From positions 5,022,001 to 5,086,000 of the forward strand of contig OZ245730.1 in NCBI GenBank assembly GCA_965227145.1: a DNA stretch of 64,000 nt, written 5' to 3'. The stretch is from JACKAQ01 sp965227145. Its GTDB lineage: Bacteria; Calditrichota; Calditrichia; RBG-13-44-9; J075. Numbering within the stretch: the stretch's first letter is position 1; the number at the start of each line of letters is the position of its first letter. Made by a program: the position numbers and the translations under genes. Shown here piece after piece: positions 54,683 through 63,708 of this stretch. The notes below the pieces were generated by a model. The model saw nothing but the letters and a program-made list of their open reading frames with translations. It searched no databases and was not told the DNA's origin.

Positions 54683-56122
54683 TTAATCGTCCCACTGATT
54701 GCGCCCCAAACCGTACCGCTCGATGCGGTTTCGCAGCGTGTTCCGGTGGATGCCCAATATTCGCGCAGCCTGAACCTGGTTGCCGCGCGTTTTTTTCAGC
54801 ACTTTTTCGATGAGCAGCTGCTCCATCACCGGCCACAGCTGGGCATCGCTACGGTTGGCGATCACTTCGTCCAGTAGTTTTTCCAGCACCTCCCACACAT
54901 CCTGCTTTTCAACAGTGGTTTCGAACTCCGTTTCCAATTCCAGATCTTCCGGCGAAACGGTGAACCCTTTGGACAGCACAACTGCCCGGCGAATGCAGTT
55001 TTCCAACTGCCGGACGTTACCCGGCCACGGGTATTCCACCAGTTCTTTCAACGCTTTTTTGTCGATGCCGCGAATGTTTTTGTTGGCTTCTTTGCTGTAT
55101 TTTTTGATGAAATACTGCACCAGATCACCCACATCTTCCCGGCGTTCCCGCAGCGGCGGAATAGCGATGGTGATCACATTCAGCCGGTAATACAAATCTT
55201 CGCGAAACTTACCTTGTTTGATTGCATCTTCCAAAATACGGTTGGTTGCAACGATCAGCCGAACATCCGAGCGCACGATTTCGTTGCCGCCAACGCGAGT
55301 GAAATCGCCATACTGGATCACGCGGAGCACCTTTGCCTGGGTCATCAGCGACATTTCACCGATCTCATCGAGAAACAGCGTTCCGCCTTTCACCTGCTCA
55401 AATTTGCCGATTTTCCGTTCGTTCGCGCCGGTGAACGCACCTTTTTCGTAACCGAACAACTCCGATTCCAGCAGCGATTCCGGCAGCGCCGCACAGTTCA
55501 CTTCCAGAAACGGTTTTTCGGAACGGCGGCTGTGGTGATAAATCGCGCGCGCAACCAATTCCTTTCCGGTACCGCTTTCGCCACGAATCAGCACGGTTAC
55601 GTTTTGCTCCGCCACCTGCCCGATCAATTTGTAAACATCCTGCATCGCTTCGGACGATCCGACGATCATATCGCCATCGCCATCACCGCTGGCAACGTCG
55701 CTGGGAATTTGCACCACGCGGCGCATCCGCAGGCTGGTTTCTACCGCTTTTTCGATCACCTGGCGCATTTTTTTCACGTCAAACGGCTTGAGCAGGTATT
55801 CGAACGCGCCAAATTTCATTGCCGTAATTGCAGTATTTACAGTGCCAAAGGCGGTCATCATAATAACCGGAATCTTGCCATCGACAGCCCGCATTTTTTG
55901 CAACGCCTCCAGTCCGTCCATGCCGGGCATGCGCACGTCCATCACTACCACGTCCGGCTGTTCCGTGCGCAATTTGCTGATGCCCTCTTCCGCAGAGTGC
56001 GCGGAAACGATGCAGATGTCATCCGGCAAAATCTTCTCGAATGAGTAATGGATATTCGGTTCGTCATCGACGATCAAAAGGGTTGCTGCTTTTTGCACTG
56101 CGCTCTCCGAAATTGGTAACAT
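54683..56122 (-). CDS. NtrC-family sigma-54-dependent response regulator (479 aa)
   Basis: The receiver domain (10-125) has D19/D20, phosphoacceptor D62 in VVMDVRMPG, and K112. The AAA+ domain (about 152-390) carries Walker A GESGTGKE (181-188), the sigma-54 contact loop GAFTGA (228-233), Walker B GGTLFLDEIGEM and the arginine-finger region. The C-terminal Fis-type helix-turn-helix has GNQVQAARILGIHRNTLRNR. It should open sigma-54 promoters after phosphorylation by the kinase encoded 149 bases upstream. I chose the ATG at 56122. The ATG at 56152 lies in a REP-like element and adds ten unlikely residues. The neighbours suggest, but do not prove, a nitrogen role. Confidence 0.93.
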   Translation of the reverse strand: MLPISESAVQKAATLLIVDDEPNIHYSFEKILPDDICIVSAHSAEEGISKLRTEQPDVVVMDVRMPGMDGLEALQKMRAVDGKIPVIMMTAFGTVNTAITAMKFGAFEYLLKPFDVKKMRQVIEKAVETSLRMRRVVQIPSDVASGDGDGDMIVGSSEAMQDVYKLIGQVAEQNVTVLIRGESGTGKELVARAIYHHSRRSEKPFLEVNCAALPESLLESELFGYEKGAFTGANERKIGKFEQVKGGTLFLDEIGEMSLMTQAKVLRVIQYGDFTRVGGNEIVRSDVRLIVATNRILEDAIKQGKFREDLYYRLNVITIAIPPLRERREDVGDLVQYFIKKYSKEANKNIRGIDKKALKELVEYPWPGNVRQLENCIRRAVVLSKGFTVSPEDLELETEFETTVEKQDVWEVLEKLLDEVIANRSDAQLWPVMEQLLIEKVLKKTRGNQVQAARILGIHRNTLRNRIERYGLGRNQWDD

Positions 56123-56142
56123 TTGGTTAAAGAAACCTGGAG

Positions 56143-56204
56143 CCCCCTGCATCCGCAGCGGTGACAGAAAATCCGGCCTCTGTCATTCCTGCGAAGGCAG
56201 GAAT
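56143..56204. repeat. REP-like palindromes between kinase and regulator genes
   Basis: A perfect ATTCCTGC-N4-GCAGGAAT copy lies at 56185-56204. A degenerate copy with the arms CCCCCTGC and GCAGCGGT, followed by GACA, lies at about 56143-56162. They occupy the gap between the two-component genes. Confidence 0.6.
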
Positions 56205-56271
56205 CTCCTGATCAAACATGATAAGTTTTCATCTTCGTGCACGTTGCGACTTTGCGTCGAATAATCTTCCA

Positions 56272-57969
56272 TCACACCGGCAGGCGAATGGTGAATTCCG
56301 TGCCGTAGCCCACCTCGCTGATCAGCCGGATTTCCCCGCCGTGCGAATCGATGATCCGTTTTACGATGGAAAGCCCAAGCCCCAGCCCTTTCGGTTTGGT
56401 GGTGGTAAACGGCGTGAACAGGTTGCGGCGCACCGATTGCGGCAATCCCGGGCCGTTATCGCGAATGACAATTTCGACAAAATTATTGACCAATTGCGTT
56501 TGAATCAAAATTTTGCCGCCGTTGATCATCGCTTCGCCGGCGTTGAGCAGCAAATTGAGAAATACCTGCTGCACCTGCACCGGATCGGCGAGAATTTTTG
56601 GCAATCCTTCCGCCAGTTCTGTTGTCACAAAAATCTGTTTTTTCTCGAAGTCCCGCTCCAATAAAATCAATGCGTTACGCAAAATTTTTCGCACGCGGCA
56701 GCGTTCGCGAGCATTCTCTTTCGATCGCGTGAAATCCAGCAAATTGGTGATAATTTTGTTCATCCGGTGCAACTCTTCGCTGATCACTTCGCGGTCGCGG
56801 TCGTTCAGGTTTTCGCCGGATTCGAACAACATTTTGATAATCGTGAGCGGGTTGCGGATTTCGTGCGCGATGCTCACCGCCAGCTCACCGACGGAGGTCA
56901 ATCGCTCCGTGTGACGCGCCTGTTCTTCCAGCGTGAACATGGTTTCGTACAATTGCGCGTTGTCGATAGCGATGGCGCTCAAATCTGCGAAAGTTTTCAT
57001 CAGCATCGTTTGATCATCCGTGAAACGGTGGCGTTGGGATTTGTACGTGTTGAGCACACCAATCACCCGATCACGCCCGATTAGCGGCACGGAAAGCAGC
57101 GATTTTAGCTGTTCAGTTTTCGCGATGCTGGCCAATTCCTTTCCGATATGGCTGCCGATATCCTCAACTTTCAGGGTACCGCGGGTGTAAATCACCTGCT
57201 CGAACGGGCTTTCTGCCAACAGCATCGGCGGGCGGGCGGCGTATTCCGCGCTGCCGCCATGATGCGCTTTCAGCACCAGTTCTTCGCCATCTTCAGAAAT
57301 CAGCATAATGGAACAGAGCGCCGCATCCATCAGTATTGCGGCACGTTGCACCACCTGCCGCAGTATTTCCTCGCTGTCCAGCGTGCTCAAAATGGCTTTG
57401 TTAATGTTGATCAACGACGACAGCTCGTCCACTTTGCGCTGCGCTTTGGTGTGAATCCGCCCGTTTTCGATCACCTGCACGGATTGTTTGGAGAGCAGCG
57501 TCAGCAAATCAAGATCTTCATCGGTGAATGCGTTGGGGCGGGTGCTGTCCACATTCAGCACGCCGATGGTTTTGCCTTTCAGCTTCATCGGCACCGCAAG
57601 TTCGCAGCGAATCGCATCCAGAATAGTGACGTAGCGATCATCGCGGCTGACATCCGGCACCAAAATCGGCTCGCCGTGTTCGGCAACCCAGCCGGTTATT
57701 CCCTCGCCCACCGCCAGTTTCATGTTGGAAATAGATTTCATGAATCCGCGGGAAACCTCAATATTCAGTAATTTGCGCTCCCAATCGATCAAAATGAGCG
57801 AGCCGTAAGTTGCGCCGGTAATTTTAACTGCCGCATCGATAATCAGGTTCAGCGCCGTTTGTGGCTCCAAAGTAGAAGTGATGGAATGGAACAATTCATA
57901 GAGCATCCGGTATCGCTGCATGGTGCGATCAACACCGGATTGGTTTTGCTCGATTGGATTTTTTAACAT
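56272..57969 (-). CDS. GAF-GAF sensor histidine kinase, partner of the NtrC-type regulator (565 aa)
   Basis: This is a soluble kinase. Two GAF domains (about 35-170 and 205-340; phrases GEGITGWVAEHGEPILVPDV and SLLSVPLIGRDRVIGVLN) precede HisKA with H369 in SIAHEIRNPLT and an HATPase domain (NLLLNAGEAM, DNGPGLP, KGLGLGLSIVKRI). The histidine motif HEIRNPL is the type seen in NtrB- and AtoS-like kinases that pair with sigma-54 activators, which fits the next gene. GAF in place of PAS means that the ligand is not predictable. I chose the ATG at 57969, with AGGA seven bases before it. Earlier in-frame ATGs (57984, 58041) lack one. Confidence 0.9.
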   Translation of the reverse strand: MLKNPIEQNQSGVDRTMQRYRMLYELFHSITSTLEPQTALNLIIDAAVKITGATYGSLILIDWERKLLNIEVSRGFMKSISNMKLAVGEGITGWVAEHGEPILVPDVSRDDRYVTILDAIRCELAVPMKLKGKTIGVLNVDSTRPNAFTDEDLDLLTLLSKQSVQVIENGRIHTKAQRKVDELSSLININKAILSTLDSEEILRQVVQRAAILMDAALCSIMLISEDGEELVLKAHHGGSAEYAARPPMLLAESPFEQVIYTRGTLKVEDIGSHIGKELASIAKTEQLKSLLSVPLIGRDRVIGVLNTYKSQRHRFTDDQTMLMKTFADLSAIAIDNAQLYETMFTLEEQARHTERLTSVGELAVSIAHEIRNPLTIIKMLFESGENLNDRDREVISEELHRMNKIITNLLDFTRSKENARERCRVRKILRNALILLERDFEKKQIFVTTELAEGLPKILADPVQVQQVFLNLLLNAGEAMINGGKILIQTQLVNNFVEIVIRDNGPGLPQSVRRNLFTPFTTTKPKGLGLGLSIVKRIIDSHGGEIRLISEVGYGTEFTIRLPV

Positions 57970-58266
57970 CGCGGCGTCCTGCATTTTCTGAAAAATGGTT
58001 TCAAACCGGAAAAATTTGCGATAGAGCAGAACAAACTGCAAAATTCACACCAGTTTTTTTCGCATCACTAATTTCACAGATGTTGAATTGATACGCAAAT
58101 TCCCCGTTGATGTCAACCAAATTTGGCGAATCGCATCAATCGATACCGTGCAACCGTGATTTCGGGATTATGAGAAAGATTTCATTAAAAAACACTTTCT
58201 TTTGATTTTTCCATTTAAAATTGCCATATTCCTCCCTACTTTGCGAGACAAAGGAGAATCGTCAAG

Positions 58267-59331
58267 TTGAAAAAAGTTATGAAACCATCCCGTCAGGTTG
58301 GGATTGTCGGATACGGCGCTTACGTGCCGCAATACCGGCTGGCGGCATCAGAAATATCGGAATTGTGGCGCGGCGGACAGGATGCGGATGTGTTGCCCGT
58401 CAAACAAAAAAGCGTTCCGGGACCGGATGAAGACACCGCGACGATGGCCATCGAAGCCGGACGGAACGCGCTGGATCGCGCGCAGATCGATCCGCAACTG
58501 ATTCGCGCGGTGTGGGTCGGGTCGGAATCGCACCCGTACGCGGTGAAACCGACCGGCACGATTGTATCGCAGGCGTTGGGGATCGCGCCGTACAACACTG
58601 CCGGTGATTTCGAATTTGCCTGCAAAGCGGGCACCGAAGCCATGCAAGCCGCCATCGGTTTTGTGGGCAGCGAAATGGCGGATTACGCGCTGGCAATTGC
58701 GATGGATACCGCACAGGGTCGTCCGGGCGATGCGCTGGAATACACCGCAGCAGCCGGCGGCGCCGCATTTTTGATGGGCGACGGAAAAGAATCGCTGGCC
58801 GTTCTGGAAGGCTCGTTCAGCTACGCGACGGACACACCGGATTTTTTCCGGCGATCGTATCAGAAATATCCCGAACACGGGAACCGGTTCACCGGCGAAC
58901 CAGCGTATTTTCACCACATCACCAGCGCCGCAACCATGCTGATGCTCGATTTGAACCTGAAACCGGAAGATTTTGCCGCAGCGGTGTTTCATCAGCCGAA
59001 CGCGAAATTTCCGCAACGTGCCGCAAAAATTCTGGGCTTCAGCAAAGAGCAAATTCGCACCGGACTGCTGTCGCCGCAAATCGGGAATACTTATGCGGGC
59101 GCATCGCCGCTCGGATTTGCCGCCGCGCTGGACAACGCCAATCCCGGCGACCGCATTTTGCTGGTCAGTTTCGGCTCCGGCGCCGGCAGTGATGCATTCA
59201 GTTTTGTAGTCACCGAAAATATCACCGACGCCAAAACGCGCGCACCGCTCACTGAAGCATATCTGCAGCGAAAAAGCGCCGTGAATTACGCCACGTACAC
59301 CCGTTGGCGCAATAAAATCCGCAAACATTAG
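58267..59331 (+). CDS. Archaeal-type hydroxymethylglutaryl-CoA synthase (354 aa)
   Basis: It condenses acetyl-CoA with acetoacetyl-CoA in the mevalonate route. Catalytic residues are visible: E87 in VGSESHPYAVKP, C119 in FEFACKAGTEAMQAA and H242 in VFHQPNAKFPQ. The chain begins VGIVGYGAYVPQYRL. The length of about 350 and the gene order with a thiolase and a DUF35 protein are those of archaeal enzymes, not of the bacterial MvaS of firmicutes. The start is a TTG at 58267 with AAGGAG ten bases upstream; an ATG four codons later is the alternative. A 3-ketoacyl-ACP-synthase-III-like enzyme for another product is possible but less likely. Confidence 0.88.
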   Translation: MKKVMKPSRQVGIVGYGAYVPQYRLAASEISELWRGGQDADVLPVKQKSVPGPDEDTATMAIEAGRNALDRAQIDPQLIRAVWVGSESHPYAVKPTGTIVSQALGIAPYNTAGDFEFACKAGTEAMQAAIGFVGSEMADYALAIAMDTAQGRPGDALEYTAAAGGAAFLMGDGKESLAVLEGSFSYATDTPDFFRRSYQKYPEHGNRFTGEPAYFHHITSAATMLMLDLNLKPEDFAAAVFHQPNAKFPQRAAKILGFSKEQIRTGLLSPQIGNTYAGASPLGFAAALDNANPGDRILLVSFGSGAGSDAFSFVVTENITDAKTRAPLTEAYLQRKSAVNYATYTRWRNKIRKH

Positions 59332-59339
59332 CGCCAACA

Positions 59340-59358
59340 GTCATTCCTGCGGAATGAC
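59340..59358. repeat. Small palindrome GTCATTCC-TGC-GGAATGAC
   Basis: A perfect 8-base stem with a three-base loop lies in the 68-base gap between the synthase and the thiolase genes. The ends ATTCC/GGAATGAC resemble the REP-like elements elsewhere. It lacks a T-run. Confidence 0.5.
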
Positions 59359-59399
59359 AAATTTTAACAGCGAAAAACAGTATTCGAGATTCATAAAAT

Positions 59400-60542
59400 A
59401 TGCGAAAAGTTTATATCAAAGGAATCGGTCAAACGCCCGTCCGGGAACATTGGGACACCGGATTGCGCGATTTGGCAGCACAGGCTGTTTTAGCCGCGAT
59501 GGACGACGCCGGTCGCAGCGATGTGGACGCGCTTTACGCGGGCAATATGCTCAGCGGACCGCTTTCCGGGCAGGAGCATCTCGGCGTTTTGATTGCCGAA
59601 CACGCCGGATTGCCGGGCATCGAAGCCGTGAAAGTGGAAGCTGCCTGCGGTTCTGCAGCGGCAGCATTCCGGCAGGGCGTTTTGGCAATTGCCAGCGGAA
59701 TGGTTGAATCCGTCGTGTGCGTCGGCGTGGAAAAACTCACGGAAATGAGCGGCTACGCGACCACACAAGGCTTGGCCAGCGCAGCGGACGCCGATTACGA
59801 AACTGCGATGGGAATGAATTTTGTGGCCATCAACGCGCTGCTGATGCAGCGATACATGTATGAATTCGGTTACCGAAAGCAGGATTTTGCGGCGTTCGGC
59901 ATATCCGCGCACGAAAACGCCACTCACAATCCCAACGCGATGTTTCGCTCGCCGATTACTGCGGCACAGTACGAGCGCGCCAAAATGATTGTCGATCCGA
60001 TCAATCTGCTCGATTCCAGCCCGATTGCCGACGGCGCAGCCGCCGTTGTGCTCACCGCCGAACCGGACAATGCCATCGAGATTGCAGCCTGCGAAATTGG
60101 CACGGACAGCATCGCGATTGACAACCGGGAAAATCCGCTATGGCTGCAGGGCGTGGAACGCAGTGTGGTGAAGGCCATTCGCAATGCCGGCGTTTCGCAA
60201 CGCGATATCGATCTTTTCGAACTGCACGATGCGTTCAGCATTATGGCGGCGCTCTCGCTGGAAGCCAGCGGTTTTGCGGAACGCGGACAAGCCGTAAAAT
60301 TGGCGAACGACGGCGCGTTCCGGCGCAACAGCAATTTGCCCACCTGCACGATGGGCGGGCTGAAAGGTCGCGGTCATCCGGTTGGGGCAACCGGTTTGTA
60401 TCAAATTGTGGAGGCGGCAATGCAGCTTCGCCGGCAGGCGCCGGATGCGTTGCAAATTCCCGATGCCCGCATCGCCATGGCGCAAAATATCGGCGGCAGC
60501 GGCGCAACGGTTATCACCACTATTTTAAAAAATTTAGCCTGA
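59400..60542 (+). CDS. Archaeal-type acetoacetyl-CoA thiolase (380 aa)
   Basis: This is a thiolase of the SCP2/archaeal branch. C83 in VEAACGSAAAAFRQG is the nucleophile. The His residues of the C-terminal half are in ELHDAFSIMAAL and GGLKGRGHPVGATG. The usual C-terminal Cys-Gly-Gly-Gly motif is replaced by NIGGSGATVI, as in the archaeal enzymes that work in a complex with HMG-CoA synthase. It supplies acetoacetyl-CoA to the preceding gene product. Length is as in the family. No clear ribosome site precedes the ATG, so translation may depend on the upstream gene. A DUF35 protein gene follows after 15 bases. Confidence 0.9.
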   Translation: MRKVYIKGIGQTPVREHWDTGLRDLAAQAVLAAMDDAGRSDVDALYAGNMLSGPLSGQEHLGVLIAEHAGLPGIEAVKVEAACGSAAAAFRQGVLAIASGMVESVVCVGVEKLTEMSGYATTQGLASAADADYETAMGMNFVAINALLMQRYMYEFGYRKQDFAAFGISAHENATHNPNAMFRSPITAAQYERAKMIVDPINLLDSSPIADGAAAVVLTAEPDNAIEIAACEIGTDSIAIDNRENPLWLQGVERSVVKAIRNAGVSQRDIDLFELHDAFSIMAALSLEASGFAERGQAVKLANDGAFRRNSNLPTCTMGGLKGRGHPVGATGLYQIVEAAMQLRRQAPDALQIPDARIAMAQNIGGSGATVITTILKNLA

Positions 60543-60560
60543 TTTTATAGAGGATTTTTG

Positions 60561-60959
60561 ATGGACATTCCACGTGCATGGCGATTGCAACAGCAACGAT
60601 ACCGGCTCACCGGCAGCAAATGCAGTAACTGCGGCGATCTCAATTTTCCGCCAAAACCGGTCTGCCCGAAATGCCGCAGCCGGGCAGCAGAACCGTTTCG
60701 CTTTTCCGGGAAAGGGACTATTTACAGCTTCGCAACGGTGTATCAATCCACCGAAGCGTTTGCGCCGTATGTGCCGTATGTTGTGGCATTGATTGATTTG
60801 ACAGAGGGACCGCGCATCACAGCGCAGCTAACGGATATCGAGCCGGGACAGGTTACAATCGGGATGCCGGTGGAAATGGTGATCCGCAAAATCAGCGAGG
60901 AAGGCGAGCGCGGCGTAATCGTTTACGGCTACAAATTCCGTCCGCCGCTGCACCAATAG
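60561..60959 (+). CDS. DUF35 OB-fold protein with zinc ribbon, scaffold of the thiolase/HMG-CoA synthase complex (132 aa)
   Basis: An N-terminal helix (DIPRAWRLQQQRYRL) is followed by a rubredoxin-like zinc ribbon with four Cys (CSNCGDLNF and VCPKCRS) and an OB-fold (GTIYSFATVYQSTEAF, PYVVALIDLTEGPRI, GMPVEMVIRKI). In archaea this protein bridges the thiolase and the HMG-CoA synthase and forms a shared CoA-binding site. The three adjacent genes match that complex. AGAGGA precedes the ATG at 60561. Confidence 0.9.
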   Translation: MDIPRAWRLQQQRYRLTGSKCSNCGDLNFPPKPVCPKCRSRAAEPFRFSGKGTIYSFATVYQSTEAFAPYVPYVVALIDLTEGPRITAQLTDIEPGQVTIGMPVEMVIRKISEEGERGVIVYGYKFRPPLHQ

Positions 60960-60989
60960 CGGCGCAAAAAGGATTCAATTGCAAGTTAA

Positions 60990-63698
60990 TTATTTCGATT
61001 CGCTGATCAGCAATTCAATTTGCTGAATCAGTTGCGGGTATTCCGGCAGCGATTCGTATAATTTATCGATCTGAAAATTGCTGGCATAATTCTGAACTGC
61101 GTTTCCCCACTGCACCAATCCGGTCAATCCGCACTGCGTTCCAATTTCCTGCACCTGAATGGCAAACATCTCAATTTCCCCGGTAATCATCGTCTCGGAT
61201 ACTTCTTCCCAACTGCTCATCAGGTTGCGTTTTAACACATCCAGCATATTATTCAACTGCTTTAAATTAACGGTTTCAATTGATTCTGTTAAAATTTCGG
61301 GAATCGTTGAATCGTGGTGTTCCGGGACTTCGGAGGTTGCAAATTTCAGAAATTTTTTGAGCATGTAGCGCAGTTCGCGATTGCTGACGGGTTTTGCCAA
61401 AAAACCATCGCAACCTGCGATCATCGCATCGTCGCGATCTTTTTTCATCGCATTTGCGGTGAGGGCAATGATCGGCGTGTTCGCAAAATCGGGGTTGGCT
61501 TTGATGCGCCGGGTGGCTTCGTAACCGTTCATTTTGGGCATTCGCATATCCATCAGCACCAGCGACGGATGATACTGCTCGACCATTTTCACTCCGTCGA
61601 TGCCGTTTTCCGCCTCCAGAATTGTCAGCTCTGTCGATGCCAGAAAATCCTTTATCAGCCTGCGATTCAACAGATTATCTTCCACAAGCAACAACGTTTG
61701 TTCGTGAAAACGCAGCGACATCAATTCCGCATCTTCCTGATTGCGCAGCGGGTTTATCTGCTCCATTATGGCAATGTGCACTTCCGGCAAAATAACCCGG
61801 AAAGTGGTGCCTTTGCCAACTTCGCTGATAACTTCGATGTTGCCATTCATCATTTCCACCAGCCGTTTGGTGATTGCCAAACCCAAACCGGTGCCGCCGT
61901 ATTTGCGATTATCCTGCCCGCTTTGCTGAACGAACGCCTCAAAAATACGCTGCTGTTCAGATTCCGGAATACCGATGCCGGTATCCGAAATTGTAAATTC
62001 GACGCGAACAACGCTGATATCTTCCCGGGTTTCCCGAAAATCGATCCGGAAATTGACCTCGCCTTCTTCGGTAAATTTGATGGCGTTTCCGAACAAGTTG
62101 ATCAGCACTTGGCGCAGCCGGATATCATCGACCAACAAAATATTCGGGAAATTTTTGGGGACGAATGTTTCAAATCCCAACCCTTTTTCGCTTGCTTTAA
62201 GTTTATAAATATCAGCGACTTCCCCGATCAAACCAACCAAATCAACGGGGCGTTGCTGTAATTCCATCCTGCCGGCTTCTATTTTGGAGAGATCCAGAAT
62301 GTCGTTAATTAACGCCAGCAATCCCTGCCCGCTGGATGAAATGGCATGCAAATATTCCACCTCCAGATTTCCGTTGATGCGCTGCCCCAACAGTTCGGCA
62401 AATCCCAGAATTGCGTTCATCGGTGTGCGGAGTTCGTGGCTCATATTGGTCAGGAAACGGCTTTTGGCACGATTGGCGGATTCGGCAACTTCTTTCGCTT
62501 CCCGCAAATTTTCTTCACTTTGACGCAATTCCGCGGTCGTGTGATGCAGTGTCCGAACGGTTCCGTTCAGCTCCACAATTTTTGCTTCCAGCATTTCTTT
62601 GGATAAATTGAGGTCTGCCGTGCGGCTTTCAACCATTTGCTGCAACTCTTCGTTCGATTGCTGCAGTTCTTCCACCATCGTGTTTATTTCGCGGGAAAGC
62701 AGCCCCAATTCATCCTGCCGGTTCAGCACAAACGGATGCCAGATTCGCGAAGTGGTAAACTGGTGCACCCGCTGCGACAGCGTAACCACCGGAAAAACCA
62801 GAAAGCTGTACGCGGCAAACAGCACCAAACCAAAGATGATGCTCACAAATCCGGTTTGCCGCAACCGCTGCCACAACAATTCCTGATTGCGAATGGTGTA
62901 AATGTTTTTCGGGCGCAACAGGGAGAGGTAGCCGACCATATTTCCCTGATAATCCGTTAACGAACGGGATTTGCAAAACCAGCTTTCGCCGCCCAATTCC
63001 AATTCCGTTACCGGTTTTGTTCCGGTTAAAACGGAATACGGGGAGGTTATCGCCGCCAAATCTTTGGCCGTGCCGGAATCAAATAATGTGCTGGTAATAA
63101 TTTTTCCGTCAAACGAAATAATCAACTCGTTTTTTGTGCCCGTTTTCAATTGCTCGGCAAATGCGATATCTATTTTTTGAGCAATTTCGATGTGTTGGTT
63201 GTGCACATATTTATAACCGCTGATGAACGGGCGAATAATGCGGATATAGCCGTTTTTTCCGTCAAAATTATAATCTGTCAATGTTTTTTCATGTACCAGC
63301 CGCTGGTTTAGCGAATCGCGATCATTGGCGATCCACTTTCGCGACATCCCGATTGAGCGCAGCGCACGCCCGTCCTCGGTGAGGATTGCCAGATTTCCCA
63401 CACCCATCCGTTTTTCGAATTCATTTAAAAAATTGATGGTTGCGATATAATTTTTAGATTCTACAAGATCCTGTAAATACTCAAGTTGACTCAACAAATA
63501 CGATGTTTCGTACATGCGATTTACGTTCTGATTAAATGCGCGAAGGCTGTATTCCAGCGCATAATCCAGTTCCTCAGCTGCCGTCAGTTCAATTTTTTCT
63601 GACTCTGAAAGATAGGATTGCAGCGCCAGTAAACTCAGCAGCACACACACGAAAATCGAGCTGATGACGGCTACACGTATTTTCAGGGATATTTTCAT
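60990..63698 (-). CDS. Membrane hybrid sensor histidine kinase with degenerate HPt-like tail (902 aa)
   Basis: TM1 (about 8-28) and TM2 (about 283-303) flank a periplasmic sensor domain of 250 residues. A HAMP-like linker (305-355) and a long coiled coil (340-415) follow. HisKA has H421 in NMSHELRTPMNA. The ATPase domain has NLFGNAIKF, DTGIGIP and GGTGLGLAITKR. The receiver (about 665-790) has D717 in LVLMDMRMP and K in FLAKPV. The last 90 residues look like an HPt four-helix domain, but the place of the phospho-His reads FAIQVQEIGTQCGL. The gene starts ten bases after a solute-binding protein gene, so that protein is the likely periplasmic input. Confidence 0.92.
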   Translation of the reverse strand: MKISLKIRVAVISSIFVCVLLSLLALQSYLSESEKIELTAAEELDYALEYSLRAFNQNVNRMYETSYLLSQLEYLQDLVESKNYIATINFLNEFEKRMGVGNLAILTEDGRALRSIGMSRKWIANDRDSLNQRLVHEKTLTDYNFDGKNGYIRIIRPFISGYKYVHNQHIEIAQKIDIAFAEQLKTGTKNELIISFDGKIITSTLFDSGTAKDLAAITSPYSVLTGTKPVTELELGGESWFCKSRSLTDYQGNMVGYLSLLRPKNIYTIRNQELLWQRLRQTGFVSIIFGLVLFAAYSFLVFPVVTLSQRVHQFTTSRIWHPFVLNRQDELGLLSREINTMVEELQQSNEELQQMVESRTADLNLSKEMLEAKIVELNGTVRTLHHTTAELRQSEENLREAKEVAESANRAKSRFLTNMSHELRTPMNAILGFAELLGQRINGNLEVEYLHAISSSGQGLLALINDILDLSKIEAGRMELQQRPVDLVGLIGEVADIYKLKASEKGLGFETFVPKNFPNILLVDDIRLRQVLINLFGNAIKFTEEGEVNFRIDFRETREDISVVRVEFTISDTGIGIPESEQQRIFEAFVQQSGQDNRKYGGTGLGLAITKRLVEMMNGNIEVISEVGKGTTFRVILPEVHIAIMEQINPLRNQEDAELMSLRFHEQTLLLVEDNLLNRRLIKDFLASTELTILEAENGIDGVKMVEQYHPSLVLMDMRMPKMNGYEATRRIKANPDFANTPIIALTANAMKKDRDDAMIAGCDGFLAKPVSNRELRYMLKKFLKFATSEVPEHHDSTIPEILTESIETVNLKQLNNMLDVLKRNLMSSWEEVSETMITGEIEMFAIQVQEIGTQCGLTGLVQWGNAVQNYASNFQIDKLYESLPEYPQLIQQIELLISESK

Positions 63699-63708
63699 AA
63701 AACGTTCT

